NCBI GenBank assembly: GCA_017476085.1 | Contig: JAFVEJ010000099.1 | Location: 1-6,717 of the forward strand | DNA: 6,717 bases | From: Alphaproteobacteria bacterium | GTDB lineage: Bacteria; Pseudomonadota; Alphaproteobacteria; RF32; CAG-977 | Direction of reading: 5' to 3' | Shown here: positions 1-5,662 of the stretch, piece after piece | Numbering within the stretch: position 1 is the first letter of the stretch | How the letters are laid out: the number at the start of each line of letters is the position of its first letter | Translations under genes and position numbers: made by a program | The notes under the pieces: generated by a model | The model's database searches: none | Seen by the model: the letters and a program-made list of their open reading frames with translations, nothing else | Told to the model about the DNA's origin: nothing

Positions 1-828
1 GAATTTATGGCAAAAGACAACATTCCTTTCCATACAATTATGTTCCCGGCCACACTTTTGGCTTCAGGAGAGCCGTGGAAAAAAGTTGATTACATCAAAG
101 GCTTTAACTGGCTGACCTTTTACGGCGGAAAGTTTTCCACTTCTCAAAAACGCGGTATCTTTACCAATCAGGCTTTGGATGAGTTTCAACCGGATTATTG
201 GCGCTATTGGTTAATGGCAAATGCGCCGGAAAATGCCGATTCAAGCTTTACGTTTTCCTCTTTTGCCGCAACAGTCAACAAAGATCTGAATGATGTTCTG
301 GGTAATTTTGTCAACCGCGTTTTAAAAATGACCGCCTCTAAAATCGGCCCGGCCGTTCCGTCGGGCGGAGAATGGACGGCTGTTGAAAAAGAATTTGTTC
401 AAACGCTGCAAAACAGAATAGCGGATTACACAAAATATCTTTCCGAAATGGAGTTTCGCAAAGCTTTGACGGAATTGCGCGCCATCTGGGTGGAAGGAAA
501 CAACTATCTGACTGCTGCCGCGCCTTGGACGGTGATTAAGGAGAATCCCGAAAAAGCGGCAATGATTCTGCGCCTGGCTTTAAATGTGATTCGTTTGTAT
601 GCGGTTCTGTCCGCACCGGTTATCCCTGAAACGGCGGAAAAAATTTTTGGATTGATAAACCTGAAAAACGAAGCGTTCAATTGGCCTGAAGAAAATCTGA
701 CCGAAGAATTGCAGACATTAAAACCGGGACATGCCTTTAATGCGCCGGATACGCCTTTGTTCCAGAAAAATACCCCCGAAGCTGTCGCGGATTTGTGCGC
801 CCGCTACGGCGGAAATCCCGATGAATAA
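1..828 (+). CDS. metG: Methionine--tRNA ligase (MetRS), C-terminal part; 5' end lies outside the window
   Basis: This enzyme charges tRNA(Met) with methionine in the cytoplasm. The reading frame is open from base 1 (Glu-Phe before the first ATG at base 7), and the sequence FMAKDNIPFHT corresponds to the family's internal F-G-K-D-N-x-x-F-H motif, so the ATG at 7 is an internal Met and the gene starts upstream. The KMSKS signature appears as KFSTS at bases 130-144. It is followed by the anticodon-binding helical domain, with visible family motifs such as DYWRYWLMANAPE, LGNFVNRVL and AAPWTVIK. The protein stops soon after the helical domain (ARYGGNPDE) and has no C-terminal tRNA-binding/dimerisation domain, as in the short form I recall from alphaproteobacteria. 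The catalytic Rossmann half with the HIGH motif is off-window. The next gene begins 3 bases after the TAA. Confidence 0.96.
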   Translation, partial: EFMAKDNIPFHTIMFPATLLASGEPWKKVDYIKGFNWLTFYGGKFSTSQKRGIFTNQALDEFQPDYWRYWLMANAPENADSSFTFSSFAATVNKDLNDVLGNFVNRVLKMTASKIGPAVPSGGEWTAVEKEFVQTLQNRIADYTKYLSEMEFRKALTELRAIWVEGNNYLTAAAPWTVIKENPEKAAMILRLALNVIRLYAVLSAPVIPETAEKIFGLINLKNEAFNWPEENLTEELQTLKPGHAFNAPDTPLFQKNTPEAVADLCARYGGNPDE

Positions 829-831
829 AAG

Positions 832-1569
832 ATGTTTTTGGCCAGATATATCGGCGGCATTATCGCATTGGCAAAAGACGCGCTGCGTTTAACGTTTTTT
901 TTGCTGAAGCATCCGCATTATGTTGCTGTTTTGTTGGCAGCCGTTATCGGGCTTTTTTATTTGAACGGCATTTCTCCGCACGAGATATCAGTGTTTTTGG
1001 AAAGCAAATGGCAGGCGGTTGTTGAAAACAGACGACAAACATTTAAAGAAGATATGCAGCTGATTTCAAAGCGTTTCGGAAATCAAAACGGAGCGGCGGT
1101 TAATACTTCGGTTAAAAATATAGAAGAAGTTGCTAACACAATAAATGCTGCGGATATTGAAGATCCGTTCAAACTGACGGACAATCCGGTTATACGCCGG
1201 GAAGAACTCGTCAAACATCCGCAATTTGAAAACAGCGAACAGCAAATGAAGGAAGAAGTTTTCGGTTGGCAACAGGCCTTTCGGGAAGCGCAAAAACCAA
1301 TAGAAATTTCAGACGAAAATGTCGTTGAAGGTGTATTATCTGTCGTTAACGCGGGCAAAGTTCGCATAAAAGAAAAAACTTTTTCATTGAAGGTACGGCT
1401 GCGGTCGGGAAAAGCTGGAGAGGCGTATCATAGAGTTAAACATCATTTTGACGGCAAAACGGCAAAATGCGTTCCGGACAAGAACGACCCCGAAAAAGCG
1501 GAATGTTTTGTCGGCGCTTTAGGCGTTTCGGAAATGCTGATAGATTTTGGGCTTGCAGATCCGATTTAA
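832..1569 (+). CDS. Membrane-anchored protein with a degenerate staphylococcal-nuclease-like C-terminal domain
   Basis: The protein has 245 residues and no assigned function. One hydrophobic segment at about residues 29-46, after a basic/amphipathic N-terminus, probably anchors it in the inner membrane. A polar linker, predicted mostly helical, spans about 50-158. The last 85 residues resemble the SNase (thermonuclease) fold as it appears in alphaproteobacterial envelope proteins: a V-x-G-V-L-x-V-V-N-A-G-K-V-x-I start where active enzymes have a D-G-D-T turn, then KVRLRSG, then a Cys-containing strand (C213), an N-D-P stretch, C225, and the ending MLIDFGLADP. The Asp/Glu/Arg residues expected for calcium binding and catalysis are mostly not recognisable, so nuclease activity is doubtful; C213 and C225 could pair in the periplasm. 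The ATG follows the metG stop by 3 bases with only a weak AAAAG upstream, which suggests translational coupling. The SNase relation is an inference from pattern. Confidence 0.85.
   Translation: MFLARYIGGIIALAKDALRLTFFLLKHPHYVAVLLAAVIGLFYLNGISPHEISVFLESKWQAVVENRRQTFKEDMQLISKRFGNQNGAAVNTSVKNIEEVANTINAADIEDPFKLTDNPVIRREELVKHPQFENSEQQMKEEVFGWQQAFREAQKPIEISDENVVEGVLSVVNAGKVRIKEKTFSLKVRLRSGKAGEAYHRVKHHFDGKTAKCVPDKNDPEKAECFVGALGVSEMLIDFGLADPI
1493..1520 (-). terminator. Weak candidate terminator downstream of yqgE
   Basis: Read on the - strand, AAAGCG (1520-1515) can pair with CGCTTT (1500-1495) around a 14-base loop, and the downstream arm merges into a T run (1497-1493). It begins 45 bases after the yqgE stop, within the coding region of the opposing gene. 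The stem is short and the loop large, so this is only the best candidate seen. Confidence 0.2.
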
Positions 1570-2147
1570 GCTTTTCCTTGTTCGGGAGATAAAAGTATAG
1601 GGTCTATCCCTATCTTTTTCAGTCCGCACTCCCATTTCTTTTCAGGGGACAGCAAAAAAAGCAAATCGGCCGAAGTTTCAACGGGCAGCCATGCATTTTC
1701 TTTAATTTCCTGTTCCAACTGACCGCCGCCCCAACCGACATAGCCTAAAGCGATCAAAAAATTCTGAGGTCCGCTGCCTTTGGATATATCCCGAATAATG
1801 TCCGTCGTTACGGTTAAAGAAGCTTGCTCCGTTATTGCTAATGTCGCATTGCTGGCATATTCAGGCGAATGCAGCACAAAACCGCGGATAATATCGACAG
1901 GGCCACCGGCAAGGATAGGCGGTGCGGTTAATTGATTGCTTGGTTCTATATTTAGTTGCGCCAGTAAAGACGAAAACGTCAAATCTCGAATGGGACGGTT
2001 GATCATTAGTCCCATTGCTCCTTCCTTTGTGTGAGCACAAACATACACGACAGAACGTTCGAAACGGTCGTCCAGCATTCCTGGCATAGCAACTAAACAT
2101 TGTCCACTGAGAAAGCTCATGCTTGTATTTTCCCTATTTTTTTTCAT
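1566..2147 (-). CDS. yqgE: YqgE/AlgH family protein (UPF0301, DUF179)
   Basis: The protein has 193 residues and is full length for the family. It is a conserved cytoplasmic protein without an established biochemical role; AlgH was named for an effect on alginate regulation in Pseudomonas. Family hallmarks are clear: GQCLVAMPGMLDDRFERSV near the N-terminus, AMGLMINRP, the AGGPVDIIRGFVLHS block, ALGYVGWGGGQLEQEI and the ending KIGIDPILLSP. Two starts are possible. The ATG at 2147 lies 12 bases past AAGGA and about 18 bases past the predicted transcript start. The ATG at 2120 (Met10) lies just before the conserved part and has AGGG 11 bases upstream. The longer form is given, but the shorter is a fair alternative. 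The gene is divergent from the dsbD-like gene and convergent with the nuclease-like gene, sharing TTAA at 1566-1569 so that both stop codons lie in one palindrome. Confidence 0.95.
   Translation of the reverse strand: MKKNRENTSMSFLSGQCLVAMPGMLDDRFERSVVYVCAHTKEGAMGLMINRPIRDLTFSSLLAQLNIEPSNQLTAPPILAGGPVDIIRGFVLHSPEYASNATLAITEQASLTVTTDIIRDISKGSGPQNFLIALGYVGWGGGQLEQEIKENAWLPVETSADLLFLLSPEKKWECGLKKIGIDPILLSPEQGKA
1591..1619 (+). terminator. Candidate intrinsic terminator of the metG transcript, inside the yqgE 3' end
   Basis: ATAGGG (1597-1602) pairs with CCCTAT (1608-1613) around a 5-base loop. The stem extends with AAAAG (1591-1595) against CTTTT (1614-1618), with T1596 as a single bulge, and ends in a T run at 1615-1619. 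It lies 22 bases past the stop of the preceding + strand gene. It falls wholly within the coding region of convergent yqgE. The flanking A and T runs mean it could also act on the opposite strand, but there it would be covered by translating ribosomes. Confidence 0.6.
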
Positions 2148-2159
2148 TCGGGTATGATA

Positions 2160-2164
2160 TCCTT
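2160..2164 (-). promoter_or_regulatory. Shine-Dalgarno site of yqgE (long start)
   Basis: This reads AAGGA on the - strand, 12 bases before the ATG at 2147. The spacing is longer than ideal, which leaves the internal ATG at 2120 open as an alternative start. Confidence 0.4.
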
Positions 2165-2172
2165 TTTTTCAA

Positions 2173-2181
2173 ATTATACCA
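2173..2181 (-). promoter_or_regulatory. Extended -10 promoter element for yqgE
   Basis: Read on the - strand this is TGGTATAAT: a perfect TATAAT (2178-2173) preceded by TG-n, the extended -10 form that can work with a poor -35. Upstream at usual spacing only weak -35 matches such as TTCAAT or CAATAT are seen. The predicted transcript start is near 2166, giving a leader of about 18 bases before the ATG at 2147. No equally good promoter is visible for the divergent dsbD-like gene; TATGAT at 2153-2158 on the + strand is the best -10 match. Confidence 0.55.
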
Positions 2182-2190
2182 TAAAAATTA

Positions 2191-2195
2191 AAGGA
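2191..2195 (+). promoter_or_regulatory. Shine-Dalgarno site of the dsbD-like gene
   Basis: AAGGA lies 10 bases upstream of the ATG at 2206. This ATG opens directly into a signal peptide, which supports the chosen start. Confidence 0.6.
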
Positions 2196-2205
2196 TATTG
2201 AAAAA

Positions 2206-4734
2206 ATGCGCCGAAAAATATTTATATTTGTTCTGTTCGTTTTGAGTGCTTTTTTCTGTTTTAACCCTGTCGAAGCGGCGCAAAGCAAATTAACCCCCAT
2301 AACAGTCGGCGATGTAAAACGAATAAAAACATATACGGCAAAAGAAACGTTCCATTTTATAGCGGAATATTATTTGAAAAACAAACAGCAGGGCGCAACG
2401 GACGAAGAAATTTTAAATGAACTGTTAAAATTGATCGATCTTGATTCCGAACAAGTTGAGGAAGTCAAAAAGATTTCTCTGTTCGGAAAAAGATATAAAG
2501 ATTTGGAAGAAATGGTTCAAAATGCGGTCAATGATATCAATATGTCGATTTTGGAAAAAAATCCGGGACGTACGGATATGATTGTCGATTTATCCGATAA
2601 AAATACTTGGAAAAATATAAAAAACGTTTATATCGGGAATACAAAAATTGAGGATTATATCAGGAACTTTCACAGAAGTTCTTATTTTTCAAAATCCGTA
2701 AGCTCTGAAAAGGTCGGCGCAGTATTAGCTTCATGCGCAAATATGGGGCAGGAAAACATACTGATGTCTTTTATTCTTTTCCCGGAAAAAGATGTTTTCT
2801 TTGTTACGCAGGAAGAAGGTTTGCCGGAAAACGGAATTCAAATCGATTTCACCGGATCAAAAAATGTTGTTTTGGATTCAATGTTTTTTCCGATGGAAGA
2901 AACTATAAATTTAAACGGAAAAAAATATTGGGGTTATACGGAAAAAGTTTATCTGCCGTTTCAAGCCAAATTGGTTAATCCGAAAGAAGAAGGAACTGTT
3001 CGCGCAAAACTGACCGTAAATACTTGTTCAAAGGATGTATGCCAAACAAATGTTTTGCCGGAAATTACATATACAACCGAAAAATCTGTCTTAGAAGCGT
3101 CGTTTTGCCAGAATTTAGTACAGGAAGCGACCCAATCTCCAAAAAAACAAAATTTGGGAGTTTCTTTGAAAAAAGCCGTTTTCGAAAAAAGCGGAAAAGC
3201 CAACATAGATTTGGCGGTTTCTTTAAAGATGCCGTTTTTAAGCTCTTCTAAAGTAAAAGTTTTGATAAAAAATGATCGGGGATTGCATTTTTCAAAGCCG
3301 TTTTTGATGCAGAATGGGCGGGATCTTTTTATTATGGCGCATTTGTTAAATCCGGAACAGCTGAAAGATCAGGCCGAAGTTTCAGTGGCGGTAACAGTTC
3401 CCGGATTAGGGGCGGAATTTAATGTTAAAGCGCCGGTCGAACAAAAAACATTCGGAAAAGTGAGAGATATTTTTTCTTTTTCTGTGCTGGATTTTATCGC
3501 GTCGTTTCTTATGGGAATAAAATTTTTCATTTTAACGCCTGTTTTGATGGTCTTTTTACTGGCGGTTTACCAGTTAATAATCGTTCAAAAACAATCGAAC
3601 GAAAAAACATTCCTGTTTTATAAAGGCTTGATGAAGATGTTCTTTGTATGGACGGGGATTTTCGTAACGGTATTTGCGTTGTGCGTATATTCCTCTGTTT
3701 TTGGCGGTCTGGTTTGGGGGGCACAATTTAATTCTCCGTTATTTAATTATATTTGCAGTGTCGCTTTGGTTTTCTTTTCATTTAATTGGAAAAAAATCTT
3801 TGATGATACGGTTGTCGAAAATATAAGCCGGCGTTTTGAGAGCGTATTTTCTTCTTTGAAAGCCAATTTTTTATGGGAAAAGGCTGGTATTATTACCGGT
3901 TTTGCGGCGGGAATTTTGCTGTTAATTACCCCGATGACGGATTTGTACTATCAGACGTATGATCTGTTGTCCCGTTCATTTATATTTTATTCGTTGGCTT
4001 TTTTGTTGGGACTGTCTTCGCCGTTTCTGCTTTTGCTGCGGCTTAAAAAGCTGTCCGTGGCATTTGAAGAAACCAAACAGATCAGCCGGTTGATTAATTT
4101 AGGTATGCCGTTGCCTTTGTATTTTCAAATTTTGATTTTGTTGCTGTTAATCGGGTGTGAAACCGGTATAGAAATTGCGGCGGGAATAATATTATTGCTG
4201 TGCATTTTTCTTTTGATCATTTGGAAAATCAAAACCTTTCCGAAAAAAAGAGCTATTGTTTTTCCGTTGATCGGTTTGATTTTTGTTCCTCTTCATCCGT
4301 CTGACAAAAATTTGAATAACTGGGGCAGTATTGAATTTAATGAGACGTTGCTGTATAGGCAGGTTGATGCGGGGAAAGCGGTTTATTTGAATGTAACCGA
4401 AGATTTTTGCCTGTCGTGTTTATGGAATCGTTTCGTTATGGTGACAAACGGAGCCGCAAACGCGATTCAGAACGGAGATTTAATTGTTATGCGGATTAAA
4501 TATAATGATCCGTTCTTCAATAAGTTGTTGCCGCAGGATGCTTATCGCAGCTTGCCGATGAACGTTATTTTTTCACCAAAATATCCGGAAGGAAAGGTTG
4601 TCGATGCCAGATTTGAAATGTGGTCTGCCGCTCAAATTATGGAAGAAGCTTTTCCGGCTAGGAAAAGCGAGCCAATTCCGCAAAATCCGCCAGAACAAAA
4701 CGCGCTAAATCCTGAGGAGAAAGGCTTAAATTAA
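2206..4734 (+). CDS. DsbD/ScsB-like thiol:disulfide interchange membrane protein lacking the core transmembrane cysteines
   Basis: The protein has 842 residues. DsbD/ScsB proteins pass electrons from cytoplasmic thioredoxin across the inner membrane to periplasmic thiol proteins. Visible in order: a signal peptide (1-25, basic start, hydrophobic core, VEAA end); an extra mostly helical region (27-165) unlike the family; a periplasmic ScsB/DsbD-type domain (about 168-290) with GYTEKVYLPF and C274/C279; a second beta-rich domain (about 315-410); about eight membrane segments (425-696), with WGAQFNSPLF matching the family's W-G-x-Q-x-x-S-P; and a thioredoxin-like domain (about 710-816) with FCLSC (C735, C738) and a likely cis-Pro in SLPMN. 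The tail (817-842) is Pro/Glu/Asn-rich. Normally the membrane core has one Cys in a CVLP motif and one in TPCTAP. Here these sites read ILTP (I442) and TPMTDL (M577). Four other membrane Cys (493, 517, 651, 666) are at non-family positions. Normal relay function is therefore uncertain. Confidence 0.88.
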   Translation: MRRKIFIFVLFVLSAFFCFNPVEAAQSKLTPITVGDVKRIKTYTAKETFHFIAEYYLKNKQQGATDEEILNELLKLIDLDSEQVEEVKKISLFGKRYKDLEEMVQNAVNDINMSILEKNPGRTDMIVDLSDKNTWKNIKNVYIGNTKIEDYIRNFHRSSYFSKSVSSEKVGAVLASCANMGQENILMSFILFPEKDVFFVTQEEGLPENGIQIDFTGSKNVVLDSMFFPMEETINLNGKKYWGYTEKVYLPFQAKLVNPKEEGTVRAKLTVNTCSKDVCQTNVLPEITYTTEKSVLEASFCQNLVQEATQSPKKQNLGVSLKKAVFEKSGKANIDLAVSLKMPFLSSSKVKVLIKNDRGLHFSKPFLMQNGRDLFIMAHLLNPEQLKDQAEVSVAVTVPGLGAEFNVKAPVEQKTFGKVRDIFSFSVLDFIASFLMGIKFFILTPVLMVFLLAVYQLIIVQKQSNEKTFLFYKGLMKMFFVWTGIFVTVFALCVYSSVFGGLVWGAQFNSPLFNYICSVALVFFSFNWKKIFDDTVVENISRRFESVFSSLKANFLWEKAGIITGFAAGILLLITPMTDLYYQTYDLLSRSFIFYSLAFLLGLSSPFLLLLRLKKLSVAFEETKQISRLINLGMPLPLYFQILILLLLIGCETGIEIAAGIILLLCIFLLIIWKIKTFPKKRAIVFPLIGLIFVPLHPSDKNLNNWGSIEFNETLLYRQVDAGKAVYLNVTEDFCLSCLWNRFVMVTNGAANAIQNGDLIVMRIKYNDPFFNKLLPQDAYRSLPMNVIFSPKYPEGKVVDARFEMWSAAQIMEEAFPARKSEPIPQNPPEQNALNPEEKGLN
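4648..4668 (-). terminator. Inverted repeat spanning the ybaK stop codon, possible weak terminator
   Basis: GCTTTTCC (4648-4655) and GGAAAAGC (4661-4668) form a perfect 8-bp stem with a 5-base loop, and the loop holds the ybaK TAG stop (4660-4658 on the - strand). The sequence after the stem on the - strand is TTCTTCC, a poor T tract, so termination may be weak or the hairpin may instead protect the 3' end. It lies within the dsbD-like coding region. Confidence 0.35.
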
Positions 4735-5143
4735 GTCCGACTTTGCCGGCGCTGACGCAAAACTGATCATACAATAAAGCCGTTTCGTCAATAAATGTAG
4801 GAAACGGCTTTTTCATACCGATCGGGGAACAACCGCCATGAACATAACCGGTTGTGCTTAACAACTGTTTTAACGGAAGCATCTCAATGCTTTTTTGCTT
4901 GGCTGCTTTAGCGGCTAGTTTTAAATCAAGTTCGCAAATTGACGGAATGACAAAAACAAAATGTTCGCGGGCAGGGGATTGCGTAACAAGTGTTTTAAAA
5001 ACCTGTTCGGGCTCTTGTCCTATTTTTTGAGCAACGGAGACAGCATCTATTTTGCCGTCAATCGTTTCATATTCATAGCATTTATAAACGATATGCGCTT
5101 GATCCAATAAACGCATCGCATTTGTTTTTTTGAGTTCAGCCAT
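4658..5143 (-). CDS. ybaK: Cys-tRNA(Pro)/Cys-tRNA(Cys) deacylase YbaK
   Basis: The protein has 161 residues, the usual length. It hydrolyses Cys-tRNA(Pro), formed when prolyl-tRNA synthetase wrongly charges cysteine, and acts in trans in the cytoplasm. It belongs to the YbaK/EbsC group of the INS-like editing superfamily. Visible marks are KTNAMRLLD at the N-terminus, the VFKTLV strand whose Lys (K50) corresponds to the conserved functional lysine, GYVHGGCSPIGMKK (residues 99-112) and the C-terminal QDLARF...FAELARF helix. The start has AGG 8 bases upstream (plus-strand 5152-5154) that overlaps the TAG stop of the preceding gene, so translation is probably coupled. It is the last gene of the pepN unit. 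Its conserved C-terminal helix is encoded across the 77-base overlap with the dsbD-like gene. Other YbaK-superfamily members (ProX, prolyl-tRNA deacylases) are less likely given the GG-C-SP-G motif. Confidence 0.93.
   Translation of the reverse strand: MAELKKTNAMRLLDQAHIVYKCYEYETIDGKIDAVSVAQKIGQEPEQVFKTLVTQSPAREHFVFVIPSICELDLKLAAKAAKQKSIEMLPLKQLLSTTGYVHGGCSPIGMKKPFPTFIDETALLYDQFCVSAGKVGLNLSLSPQDLARFVLADFAELARFS
4776..4813 (+). terminator. Candidate intrinsic terminator of the dsbD-like gene, inside ybaK
   Basis: AAAGCCGTTTC (4776-4786) and GAAACGGCTTT (4801-4811) form a perfect 11-bp stem with a 14-base loop, followed by two more Ts. The T run is 4809-4813, partly inside the stem. It starts 41 bases past the dsbD-like stop. 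In the ybaK frame the two arms encode KKPF and ETAL, parts of the conserved K-K-P-F-P-T-F-I-D-E-T-A segment, so codon choice there may be shaped by the hairpin. Confidence 0.6.
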
Positions 5144-5151
5144 TCTAAAAA

Positions 5152-5154
5152 CCT
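5152..5154 (-). promoter_or_regulatory. Shine-Dalgarno core of ybaK overlapping the upstream stop codon
   Basis: On the - strand the sequence TAGG joins the TAG stop of the upstream gene to an AGG core 8 bases before the ybaK ATG. This is typical of termination-reinitiation coupling. Confidence 0.5.
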
Positions 5155-5662
5155 ATGAAGGATCTGTTGTCCGCGATTTCAAAATTAAATTTGTTTCACC
5201 GTGGAAATCATCAAAATTCGTTTCTGTCAGCGGCGGCAAAACAACGCTGCGCAATTTTAAAACGGGACGTTTTTTCAAGTAAAGTTTCATATACGTCCGT
5301 CTGTCAATAAACGGCATACGTTGAATTGTGTTCAATAAAATCCGGTTAATTTTTGCCTGAGCTTTATTCATTTTATCTTCCATGCCGGATAAATAAAAAT
5401 CTGCCGCGTTTTGATCTGGTTCTTTTGCGCTGATTGCCTGCAGCATTCGTGTCTTTTCAGCCATAATTTCGCCGACATCTTCATCTAAAACGCCGTTAAT
5501 TTCTTCGGCCATTTTTTGAATCTCGGAGCGCCCTTGCGAAGTAAAATCGGACAGCGCCAACTGTGTTAAGCCGATGTTTCGATCTTTAGGGGCAAATAAA
5601 AAACCACAGCCGATTCCCAAGAGGAAACCGGCTGTTCCGATTAAAACGGTATTTTTGTTCAT
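5153..5662 (-). CDS. Small membrane-anchored protein of unknown function between pepN and ybaK
   Basis: The protein has 169 residues and I do not recognise the family with confidence. The N-terminus (about 5-24) is a Gly-rich hydrophobic segment that could be a signal anchor or signal peptide. A Cys at residue 19 follows G-I-G and does not make a good lipobox. Residues about 30-125 are charged and probably helical (TSQGRSEIQKMAEEINGVL, then an M/E/K/A-rich stretch). A region ending MPFIDRRTYMKLYLKK resembles the L-x-x-x-x-R-x-x-Y/L end of periplasmic CpxP-like or metal-sensor helical-hairpin proteins; this is a loose resemblance only. The tail (130-169) looks extended or disordered. The ATG overlaps the pepN TGA in an ATGA, with AGG-type sites upstream inside pepN, so it is very likely translated together with pepN. 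Confidence 0.8.
   Translation of the reverse strand: MNKNTVLIGTAGFLLGIGCGFLFAPKDRNIGLTQLALSDFTSQGRSEIQKMAEEINGVLDEDVGEIMAEKTRMLQAISAKEPDQNAADFYLSGMEDKMNKAQAKINRILLNTIQRMPFIDRRTYMKLYLKKRPVLKLRSVVLPPLTETNFDDFHGETNLILKSRTTDPS

Larger units (their letters stand above)
2157..2198. repeat. 9-bp inverted repeat in the divergent spacer
   Basis: ATATCCTTT (2157-2165) and AAAGGATAT (2190-2198) are perfect inverted copies separated by 24 bases. Each arm contains the Shine-Dalgarno sequence of the gene it faces, so the symmetry may arise only from two similar ribosome binding sites. The yqgE -10 element lies between the arms, so a dimeric regulator site is also possible. Confidence 0.45.

Noticed and set aside
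7..9. ATG as the start of a short metG
   Set aside because: It falls inside the conserved F-M-A-K-D-N-x-x-F-H segment and the frame is open upstream, so it is an internal Met.
130..144. KFSTS in place of KMSKS in MetRS, losing the second lysine
   Set aside because: From memory, this form is common in the alphaproteobacterial MetRS type, whose other motifs match here, so it is probably a clade trait and not a defect.
1066..1367. Two - strand open frames opposite the nuclease-like gene
   Set aside because: They lie antisense to a better-supported gene, with no family-like content and no convincing ribosome binding site.
1861..2100. Second - strand open frame within yqgE
   Set aside because: It is an out-of-frame shadow of yqgE, which shows clear family motifs.
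2733..3724. Several short open frames on both strands within the dsbD-like gene
   Set aside because: They are shadows of one long gene with continuous family matches; their translations look random.
5600..5662. Lipoprotein signal in the small protein upstream of ybaK
   Set aside because: The Cys is preceded by G-I-G, not the usual L-(A/S/T)-(G/A), so a plain membrane anchor is more likely.
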